Shown: piece after piece, positions 1 to 5,085 of the stretch
Position numbering within the stretch: the stretch's first letter is position 1
Layout: the number at the start of each line of letters is the position of its first letter
Origin: Flavobacteriales bacterium
Lineage (GTDB): Bacteria; Bacteroidota; Bacteroidia; Flavobacteriales_D; Parvicellaceae
Assembly: GCA_026993705.1 (NCBI GenBank)
Contig: JALWSJ010000434.1
Coordinates: 4,302-10,549, forward strand
Length of the DNA: 6,248 bases
Reading direction: 5' to 3'
Position numbers and translations under genes: made by a program
Notes under the pieces: generated by a model
Databases searched by the model: none
What the model was told of the DNA's origin: nothing
What the model saw: the letters and a program-made list of their open reading frames with translations, nothing else

Positions 1-1161
1 ATTAAACAAAGCCTTATTGGAAACTGGTACAGGAATAATCGTTTGAATATGATGAGCTTTAGCAAACTTGGTAACCATTTTTATCTCTTGCACATATAAA
101 GGACCAAAAATAATATCCATTGTTTTTAGTTCGGGTTTATTAAGAATTTGCCGAACAATAGCCGTATCGTTTTGTGTGTCATATACATAAACATTCATAT
201 TCATTCCAGCCTTACGCATCGAATCAATAGCAACCATCATTCCGTGGTAGAAATTTAAAGCCCTGAAAGTTTTAGCATAAGTCAAACACTCACCGAAAGG
301 AGGGCAGTTTTCTTTTCTTTTTCTGTTCTCTTCCAGATAAAAAGGAAGCATAATAGCAATATTGTACGATTCTTTCTTAACAGAATCAAAAGATAATGTA
401 GGAGGAGCCGGTAAAGTATTATTTGTCAAAGTAGAATCTGTTGTCGATTCCTGATGTATTGATTCTTTAATAATTACCTTTCTTTTTAAAGGTATTCTAA
501 TCTTCATCCCTTTTTTTACCCCCTTTTCTAATTGTGGGTTAGCACTTAAAATATCTTGTTGCGAAACATGGTATTTATTCGCAATTCCATAAAGCGTTTC
601 TCCTTTACCAACTTTATGTAAGATGATGCTGTCCCCAGGATTTTCGAGAGGGTTTACGGGAATGTCAACTATTGGTTCTGTTTCATCTTTTTTCTCAGCT
701 TCTGTAACAGGAATAATTATTTTATCTCCAATGTTTAACGTGTTTCCTTTGTTTAAGTTAGCATCTAAAACAGCTTGTGGCTTTACTCCGTATTTTCTGG
801 CTATTGACCAAAGCGTTTCACCTTTTTGTACTGTATGTACTATTTTAGAACCATCTGCACTTTCTCCTTCTTGTTGGATACTTTCGTCCTTAGGAGTGGT
901 AGAAGTATTTTGTTGTTCTTCGGGCAGAGGTAAATATATTTTCTCTCCAATTTTCAACCCTTTTTGAGCTTCGGGATTGTATTCAAAGAGTTTGTTAATA
1001 TCTACTTTATACAGTTTACTGATTCCGTATGCGGTTTGCTTTTTTTGTACCGTATGTTCATAGCACTTTACGCCGTTGTGTTCCACAACAGGTACTTCCC
1101 CAATTTGAGCAAACAGCGAAGAAGCTAAACTCAAAAAAAATACGATGATGATATATTTCAT
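1..1161 (-). CDS. Secreted protein with three LysM domains and a type-I periplasmic-binding fold (3' part outside window)
   Basis: The open frame begins at ATG 1159-1161 and runs without a stop to base 1, giving 387 residues; the C-terminus lies outside the window. Residues 1-18 look like a Sec signal peptide (MKYIIIVFFLSLASSLFA, then Q) with no lipobox cysteine, so a soluble exported protein is expected. Three LysM modules follow at about 34-78, 108-151 and 181-225. The second and third carry the classic V-x-KGETL-(W/Y)-(S/G)IA pattern, and the first is more divergent (VQKKQTAYGISKLYKV). They are separated by acidic, Ser/Thr-rich linkers. From about residue 265 (YNIAIMLPFYLEENRKRK) the sequence resembles the ABC-transporter-substrate-binding or LppC/YraM-like type-I fold, including FGPLYVQEI and IQTIIPVPVSNK. 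LysM binds peptidoglycan, so a cell-wall-anchored periplasmic role is inferred; no ligand can be named. It starts 67 bases after guaA with no promoter box seen in the gap, so co-transcription is likely. Confidence 0.9.
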   Translation of the reverse strand, partial: MKYIIIVFFLSLASSLFAQIGEVPVVEHNGVKCYEHTVQKKQTAYGISKLYKVDINKLFEYNPEAQKGLKIGEKIYLPLPEEQQNTSTTPKDESIQQEGESADGSKIVHTVQKGETLWSIARKYGVKPQAVLDANLNKGNTLNIGDKIIIPVTEAEKKDETEPIVDIPVNPLENPGDSIILHKVGKGETLYGIANKYHVSQQDILSANPQLEKGVKKGMKIRIPLKRKVIIKESIHQESTTDSTLTNNTLPAPPTLSFDSVKKESYNIAIMLPFYLEENRKRKENCPPFGECLTYAKTFRALNFYHGMMVAIDSMRKAGMNMNVYVYDTQNDTAIVRQILNKPELKTMDIIFGPLYVQEIKMVTKFAKAHHIQTIIPVPVSNKALFN

Positions 1162-1176
1162 AATTACTTTTGTATT

Positions 1177-1211
1177 GAGGAATAAAATTTAAAATGATGA
1201 TTTTAATCCTC
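1177..1211 (-). other. Weak hairpin between guaA and the LysM gene
   Basis: The spacer between the two genes contains a 7-bp perfect stem (1189-1195 with 1200-1206, 4-base loop). An outer 5-bp stem (1177-1181 with 1207-1211) is separated from it by a one-sided 7-base bulge. On the minus strand no T-run follows, so it is not a standard intrinsic terminator. It could be an intercistronic processing or stability structure, or chance in AT-rich DNA. Confidence 0.25.
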
Positions 1212-1228
1212 CTCTAATCTTAAACAAT

Positions 1229-2761
1229 TTATTCCCATTCAATAGTTGCCGGAGGTTTGGAACTAATATCATATGTTACTCGATTGATTCCTTTTACTTT
1301 ATTAATAATATCGTTAGATACTTTCGCTAAAAAGTCATAAGGCAAATGGCTCCAATCCGCAGTCATTCCATCGGTGGAGCTTACCGCTCTTAAAGCTACT
1401 GCTTTTTCGTATGTTCGTTCATCTCCCATAACTCCAACCGATTGAACAGGCAATAGTATTGCACCGGCTTGCCACACTTTATCATATAATCCTGCATCTT
1501 TTAGTCCTTGAATAAAAATATAATCGACCTCTTGCAAAATGCGTACCTTTTCGGGAGTTATGTCGCCCAATATTCTAATTCCAAGACCGGGTCCTGGAAA
1601 AGGATGTCTGCCTAATAAATCTTGTGGCATACCCATTGAATGCCCCACTCTGCGAACTTCATCTTTAAATAATGCTCTAAGCGGTTCTACAATTTTTAAT
1701 TTCATAAAATCGGGTAAGCCACCAACATTGTGATGCGATTTTATGGTTGCTGAAGGTCCTCCGGTAACCGAAACCGATTCGATAACATCCGGGTAAATAG
1801 TACCTTGTGCCAACCATTTCACATCTTCGATACGATGAGCTTCTTTATCAAAAGTATCGATAAAAACCTTTCCTATGGCTTTTCGCTTAGCTTCAGGGTC
1901 GGTTATACCTTCCAGAGCTTTATAAAAGTCATTTTTAGCATCAACTCCTTTTACGTTTAGCCCAAGACCTTTGTAGTTTTCCAAGACTTCTTCAAATTCG
2001 TTTTTACGCAAAAGACCGTTATCTACAAATATGCAATATAAGTTTTTGCCTATGGCTTTGTGGAGTAACATTGCCGCTACTGAAGAATCTACTCCTCCTG
2101 ACAAACCTAAAACGACTTTATCGTTACCTAGTTTTTCTTTGAGTTCTCCTACGGTTTGTTCCACAAATGATTGTGGTGTCCAATTTTGTGAGAGTCCGGC
2201 AATGGAAACGATAAAATTTTCTAGAAGTGTTTTTCCGTCTGTACTGTGATAGACTTCGGGATGAAATTGTATGCCGTAGGTTTGTTCGCCTTTGATATGG
2301 TAACCGGCAACTTTAACATCTTCGGTACTACATATAATTTCAAAATCTTCGGGTAAAGAAGCAATGGTGTCTCCATGGCTCATCCATACTTGTGAACCAA
2401 TGGGGATATTCTTCATCAAAGGAAAAGATTCGTCAATGTAAGTAAGGTTAGCTCTTCCGTATTCTCTAATGGTAGAAGGAATCACTTCTCCGCCGTAATT
2501 TTGTGCTAGATATTGAGCCCCGTAACAAATAGCCAAAAGTGGTATTTTGCCTTTAATCTTTGATAAATCAGGTTGTGGAGCATTTTCATCTCGCACACTA
2601 AATGGGCTTCCCGATAAAATAACCGCTTTGACATGTTCTCCGATTTCAGGTATTTTATTATACGGGTGAATTTCACAATAAGTGTTTAATTCTCTGATTC
2701 TCCGTGCAATCAGTTGTGTATATTGTGAACCGAAATCTAAAATAAGTACCATTTCTTCCAT
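1229..2761 (-). CDS. guaA: GMP synthase (glutamine-hydrolysing)
   Basis: The enzyme converts XMP to GMP using ATP and ammonia released from glutamine, the last step of de novo guanine nucleotide synthesis in the cytoplasm. The protein has 510 residues, the normal length. The N-terminal class I glutamine amidotransferase starts with VLILDFGSQYTQLIARR. Its catalytic triad is visible as Cys79 (LAICYGAQ) and His167/Glu169 (QFHPEVYHS). The ATP-pyrophosphatase domain has the P-loop SGGVDSS at 221-227. The C-terminal dimerisation domain carries GRHPFPGPGLGIRILG (about 385-400) and ends in the family hallmark KPPATIEWE. ATG 2759-2761 is chosen as the start. The in-frame TTG at 2768-2770 is the last part of the promoter -7 box, and a second ATG at 2750-2752 (MVLILDFG) is a possible alternative. 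No purine riboswitch is evident upstream. The LysM gene follows in the same direction. Confidence 0.98.
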   Translation of the reverse strand: MEEMVLILDFGSQYTQLIARRIRELNTYCEIHPYNKIPEIGEHVKAVILSGSPFSVRDENAPQPDLSKIKGKIPLLAICYGAQYLAQNYGGEVIPSTIREYGRANLTYIDESFPLMKNIPIGSQVWMSHGDTIASLPEDFEIICSTEDVKVAGYHIKGEQTYGIQFHPEVYHSTDGKTLLENFIVSIAGLSQNWTPQSFVEQTVGELKEKLGNDKVVLGLSGGVDSSVAAMLLHKAIGKNLYCIFVDNGLLRKNEFEEVLENYKGLGLNVKGVDAKNDFYKALEGITDPEAKRKAIGKVFIDTFDKEAHRIEDVKWLAQGTIYPDVIESVSVTGGPSATIKSHHNVGGLPDFMKLKIVEPLRALFKDEVRRVGHSMGMPQDLLGRHPFPGPGLGIRILGDITPEKVRILQEVDYIFIQGLKDAGLYDKVWQAGAILLPVQSVGVMGDERTYEKAVALRAVSSTDGMTADWSHLPYDFLAKVSNDIINKVKGINRVTYDISSKPPATIEWE

Positions 2762-2767
2762 ATTCGG

Positions 2768-2775
2768 CAAAGGTA
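2768..2775 (-). promoter_or_regulatory. Bacteroidota-type -7 box for guaA
   Basis: On the minus strand TACCTTTG matches TAnnTTTG exactly and ends six bases before the ATG. The transcript would therefore start at or very near the start codon. No TTG -33 box is present 18-22 bases upstream, so the promoter may be weak or depend on an activator. A short- or no-leader mRNA fits the absence of a Shine-Dalgarno sequence. Confidence 0.55.
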
Positions 2776-2850
2776 ATGTTTTCTTTTGAAATGGGCTTTT
2801 ATCATTTTGAATTTGAAACTGATTTTAACAGAAAAATACTCATATTTTCT

Positions 2851-2939
2851 TTCCATAGCTCGGCTATGCAAAATTTTTATTAATCGTCTAAGAAACCAAA
2901 AATTCACTCTCTATCCGCTAATTTCACTTGTGTTAGGGA
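2851..2939 (+). repeat. 89-base direct repeat, copy A
   Basis: This begins TTCCATAGCTCGGCTATGCA and ends ACTTGTGTTAGGGA. It has a diverged but clearly related partner of the same length at 3113-3201. The strongest matches are at both ends, with a looser A/T-rich middle. The left end forms a small hairpin, CATAGC-TCG-GCTATG at 2854-2868. No reading frame is preserved between the copies. It occupies part of the 586-base gene-free stretch upstream of guaA. Confidence 0.75.
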
Positions 2940-3059
2940 CTATTAAGCGACTGTGAAAAACAGTTGAGTTTTTGAGCTAACGTAAAAATATTGGCAGTTT
3001 TATAATCGATTGATTATCAATGTTATATTTTTACGTTAGTTGGAATCCCTAACACAAGT
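2926..3059. repeat. Nested palindromic element with 14-bp inverted ends
   Basis: The ends are perfect inverted repeats: ACTTGTGTTAGGGA at 2926-2939 and its complement at 3046-3059. Inside is a second perfect 15-bp inverted repeat (2977-2991 with 3025-3039, CTAACGTAAAAATAT). Inside that is a 6-bp hairpin (3002-3007 with 3012-3017). A further small hairpin ACTGT-GAAAA-ACAGT lies at about 2950-2964. There is no coding capacity. The layout resembles a miniature inverted-repeat element or a long structured RNA. The end sequence is shared with the composite repeats E1 and E2 flanking the next gene. Confidence 0.75.
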
Positions 3060-3065
3060 ATAATG

Positions 3066-3088
3066 AGCACTATAAAGTGCTTTTATTT
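3066..3088 (+). terminator. Small terminator-like hairpin on the plus strand
   Basis: AGCACT-ATAA-AGTGCT (3066-3081) is followed by TTTATTT, the shape of a weak intrinsic terminator reading in the plus direction. No plus-strand gene precedes it, so it may simply be part of the repeat island or terminate transcription started within the repeats. The stem is only six base pairs. Confidence 0.3.
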
Positions 3089-3112
3089 CCTTTATATTTC
3101 TTCAAAAATTAT

Positions 3113-3201
3113 TTCCATGGCTCGGCTATGCAAAGAATTTTTTCATCATCTAAAGAAACTAAAACTCACTTTCTATGCACTCATTCCACTTGCGTTAGGG
3201 A
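3113..3201 (+). repeat. 89-base direct repeat, copy B
   Basis: This is the partner of the copy at 2851-2939. It begins TTCCATGGCTCGGCTATGCA and ends ACTTGCGTTAGGGA. In its left hairpin (3116-3121 with 3125-3130) one A-T pair of copy A is replaced by a G-T pair, so pairing survives as a wobble if transcribed. Its right end overlaps the first 14 bases of composite repeat E1. Copy B and E1 may therefore be one longer element of about 229 bases. Confidence 0.75.
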
Positions 3202-3341
3202 TAGAACGGCGTGTTTGAACTCCTTTTGTGTTGTTGCACCTATGCAACACAAAAGAGTGAGTAGTGATAGCCCGACCCTTTTCCGCTAAACAAACGTTAC
3301 GCGAGAGCGTTATGTTTGTTTAGCGGAAAAGGGGAACGCCC
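3188..3341 (+). repeat. Composite hairpin repeat E1, downstream of the phoH-type gene
   Basis: In order on the plus strand: box ACTTGCGTTAGGGATAGAAC; hairpin 1 with an 11-bp stem (3223-3233 with 3245-3255); spacer TAGTGATAGCCCGAC (3262-3276); hairpin 2 with a perfect 20-bp stem (3276-3295 with 3314-3333) capped by a CGC-GAGA-GCG loop (3300-3309); end block GGGGAACGCCC (3331-3341). The same parts in the same order make up E2 on the other side of the gene, in opposite orientation. E1 ends six bases from the phoH-type stop codon. The long stem lies in the 3' UTR of that gene but has no T-run after it, so it is not a textbook terminator. It may block exonuclease or serve in DNA-level recognition. 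Confidence 0.85.
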
Positions 3342-3347
3342 AAATGA

Positions 3348-4664
3348 TTATAATAACTCATTAGCCAGATTAGCCAAGTCAGAACGTTCTCCTTTTTCGA
3401 GTTTAATATGGGCAAATAAATGGTGTCCTTTTAATCGGTCTATCAGATAGGTGAGTCCGTTACTCTGTTCGTCCATATAAGGCGTGTCGATTTGGTTGAT
3501 GTCGCCCGTAAAAACGATTTTAGTGCCTTCACCCGCTCTAGTGATGATGGTTTTGATTTCGATGGGAGTAAGGTTCTGTGCTTCGTCCACGATAATCATA
3601 CTATTCGCCAAAGTTCTACCGCGAATAAAAGCAAGAGCAATGATAGAAAGCTGACCGTTTTTTTCCATATCGTCGATGAGAACCCTTTTCTTTTCGTTTT
3701 CTTTAAATTGACTTTTTATAAATTTTAGATTGTCCCACAATGGTTGCATATACGGACTGATTTTGTCTTCGGCACTACCGGGTAAGAAACCAATATCACG
3801 GTTGCTAAGCGGAATAATCGGGCGACTCAGAATGATTTGTTCATACTTGTTGTGTTGTTCCAAAGCGGCTGCTAAAGCTAGTAAGGTTTTTCCCGTTCCT
3901 GCAATGCCTTGCAAGGCAACCAACTTGATGCTGTCGTTCAAAAGAGCGTTTAGAGCAAAAGTTTGTTCCGCATTTCGAGGTTTAATTCCATAGGCGTATT
4001 TTTTCTCAACCTTTTCAATGTTTTCGGTCAAATCATTATAGCGGACGAGGATGGTTTTATCATTGTGTTTGAGTATGTAATAACCGTTTGGTATTTTGTA
4101 ATCACCGAGAATATCAGCTTCGTCCACAAAGTTTTTTAAGTACAATTGATTAATAATTTCGGGGTCGTTTACTTCAATAACCGGAAAGCCCTTAGATATA
4201 GTTTTAACATCCTTTACTTTTCCTGTTTCGTAGTCCTCTGCCTTAAGCCCAAGAGCTTTAGCTTTAAGACGTAGGTTAATATCCTTGGTAACTAAAATAA
4301 CCTCCGCATTTTTTTCTTCCTGTTGTAAACTAAGAGCTGAATTGATTATTTTGTGGTCGTTTTTATTTGCTCCGTAAATTTTTTCGGCATCTATCTTTGT
4401 CAGTTTTCCCGGAATGATAATCTTGATGCGACCTTTATTCGTGCCCAAAGAAATCCATTTGGTCAAGCCGTGTTCACCGGAAATTTTATCGAGAAAACGA
4501 ATGACCTCCCGTGCCTCAAAGTTCTTCGTCTCATTACCAATTTTAAAATTATCCAGTTCCTCCAATACTGTAACGGGAACAGCAACATCATTATCGGTAA
4601 AGCTATTAATCGCAGAACTATCAAAAAGAAGGACAGAAGTATCTAATACAAATATTTTTCGCAT
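3348..4664 (-). CDS. PIN-domain plus PhoH-type ATPase (PhoH2/YlaK-like), probable RNA helicase-nuclease
   Basis: The protein has 438 residues and begins at ATG 4662-4664. The N-terminal PIN domain (about 1-150) shows the expected spaced acidic residues of a metal-dependent RNase: Asp8 (VLDTSVL), Glu35/Glu36 (VLEELD), Asp103 (NDHKI) and Asp128 (TKDINLR). A linker leads to the PhoH ATPase (about 228-438). This has Walker A GIAGTGKT at 253-260, Walker B MIIVDEAQ with Asp360-Glu361, the FTGDINQID motif (385-393), and a C-terminal ERSDLANLA element with Arg427. In studied PhoH2 proteins this arrangement unwinds and cleaves RNA; that role here is inferred from family membership. No membrane segment or signal peptide is seen, so it is cytoplasmic. 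The length is usual and all key motifs are intact. It sits alone, with E2 28 bases before the start and E1 six bases after the stop. No clear TAnnTTTG promoter box was found upstream, and no small antitoxin-like ORF precedes it. Confidence 0.95.
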   Translation of the reverse strand: MRKIFVLDTSVLLFDSSAINSFTDNDVAVPVTVLEELDNFKIGNETKNFEAREVIRFLDKISGEHGLTKWISLGTNKGRIKIIIPGKLTKIDAEKIYGANKNDHKIINSALSLQQEEKNAEVILVTKDINLRLKAKALGLKAEDYETGKVKDVKTISKGFPVIEVNDPEIINQLYLKNFVDEADILGDYKIPNGYYILKHNDKTILVRYNDLTENIEKVEKKYAYGIKPRNAEQTFALNALLNDSIKLVALQGIAGTGKTLLALAAALEQHNKYEQIILSRPIIPLSNRDIGFLPGSAEDKISPYMQPLWDNLKFIKSQFKENEKKRVLIDDMEKNGQLSIIALAFIRGRTLANSMIIVDEAQNLTPIEIKTIITRAGEGTKIVFTGDINQIDTPYMDEQSNGLTYLIDRLKGHHLFAHIKLEKGERSDLANLANELL

Positions 4665-4692
4665 AATCAGTTAGGTTTTGGTTATTGTTTGT

Positions 4693-4833
4693 GGGCGTTC
4701 CCCCGATTGACCAAATAAACAGTTCGCTCTCGCTCATCGTTTATTTTGTCAATCGGTGTCGGGCTATCCACTATATCTTTTGCCCTCCAAAAGGAGGGAG
4801 GGCAAAAGGATGCCGTTTCTATCCCTAACGCAA
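4693..4833 (-). repeat. Composite hairpin repeat E2, upstream of the phoH-type gene
   Basis: Read on the minus strand: box TTGCGTTAGGGATAGAAACG (ending in GGC, 4812-4833); hairpin 1 with a 12-bp stem (4777-4788 with 4797-4808); spacer TATAGTGGATAGCCCGAC (4758-4775); hairpin 2 with a 9-bp outer stem (4703-4711 with 4748-4756), one mismatch, then 8 bp (4713-4720 with 4739-4746), and GCGAGAGC in its loop; end block GGGGGAACGCCC (4693-4704). The blocks match E1 while both stem sequences differ. It lies between the small-RNA terminator and the phoH-type start, so it may form part of that gene's leader. Confidence 0.85.
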
Positions 4834-4937
4834 AATCAAATGAAGTAGTTACAAGGTAAGGTAGAAAATCTCTAAAAGTAAATGGTTAAATTTCTTGAAA
4901 ATCAATAGAAATTAAAGGAGACAGCAAATGCTATAAA
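4834..4937. other. AT-rich spacer with no recognised feature
   Basis: Between E2 and the terminator I see no gene, repeat or convincing promoter. An AAAGGAG followed by ATG at 4929 on the plus strand leads to a stop after two codons and is not a gene. Minus-strand TACCTTAC and TACCTTGT near 4850-4860 resemble degraded -7 boxes and could serve the phoH-type gene, but neither matches TAnnTTTG and neither has a -33 partner. Confidence 0.4.
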
Positions 4938-4938
4938 C

Positions 4939-4969
4939 AAAAAAAGGGATACAGCAAAACTGTATCCCT
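4939..4969 (-). terminator. Strong intrinsic terminator
   Basis: On the minus strand a perfect 10-bp stem (AGGGATACAG with CTGTATCCCT, 5-base loop TTTTG) is followed directly by a seven-T run. It would end transcription from the glycosyltransferase gene and from the promoter at 5021-5050. A second hairpin followed by six Ts lies just before it (4971-5000), so the two could act as tandem terminators. Confidence 0.88.
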
Positions 4970-5016
4970 GAAAAAATTAGCTACTTATGAAAAGCAACTA
5001 TTTATTTGACTACCCC
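4939..5016 (-). ncRNA. Candidate small RNA of about 78 nt
   Basis: A near-consensus promoter (5021-5050) reads into a short non-coding stretch that ends at a strong terminator. The predicted transcript starts about GGGGTAGTCAAATAAA. It then forms hairpin TAGTTGCT-TTTCATA-AGTAGCTA (4978-5000, including two G-U pairs), a run of six Us, and the terminator hairpin. There is no ATG, and the one TTG-started frame is six codons long. I do not recognise it as a known RNA family. Alternatives are that it is only a tandem terminator at the end of the glycosyltransferase mRNA, or a 3'-UTR-derived RNA. The start point is inferred from the position of the -7 box. Confidence 0.5.
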
Positions 5017-5020
5017 ACTA

Positions 5021-5050
5021 CAAAGGTAAGAATTATTTACAGAAAAACAA
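5021..5050 (-). promoter_or_regulatory. Bacteroidota-type promoter for the small-RNA unit
   Basis: On the minus strand TTG (5048-5050) is followed by a 19-base spacer and TACCTTTG (5021-5028). This matches the -33/-7 pattern of the main Bacteroidota sigma factor in both boxes and in spacing. It starts 36 bases after the glycosyltransferase stop codon, so it is not that gene's promoter. The next gene in this direction is the phoH-type gene, but a terminator intervenes. Confidence 0.7.
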
Positions 5051-5085
5051 TGAGAATACGCTAAGTAACAGAAAATTAACAAATT

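Noticed and set aside
623..967. Plus-strand ORF of 114 codons
   Set aside because: It lies antisense to the LysM gene, whose minus-strand product has a signal peptide and three clear LysM modules; the plus-strand translation shows no family features.
2762..2770. TTG start extending guaA by three codons
   Set aside because: The TTG is part of the TACCTTTG -7 promoter box and would lie upstream of the predicted transcript start.
2771..2850. Guanine or other purine riboswitch upstream of guaA
   Set aside because: No three-way-junction aptamer pattern was found, and the -7 box next to the ATG leaves no room for a leader.
3077..3289. Plus-strand ORF of 70 codons in the repeat island
   Set aside because: It runs through direct repeat copy B and both composite-repeat hairpin regions; the frame is not kept in copy A, and no ribosome-binding site or protein family is apparent.
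2851..3341. CRISPR array
   Set aside because: Only two diverged copies of an 89-base unit exist, with no regular short repeats and spacers and no cas genes.
3492..4674. Four plus-strand ORFs of 78-97 codons
   Set aside because: All are antisense to the phoH-type gene, whose motifs are complete on the minus strand.
3188..4833. Insertion sequence made of E1, gene and E2
   Set aside because: The enclosed gene is a PIN-PhoH ATPase, not a transposase, and no target-site duplication is visible at the outer ends. Kept as a finding about repeats, not as a called mobile element.
4987..5064. Plus-strand 25-codon ORF beginning ATGAAAAGC
   Set aside because: It is antisense to the small-RNA unit and its promoter, lacks a promoter of its own, and ends without any recognisable feature.
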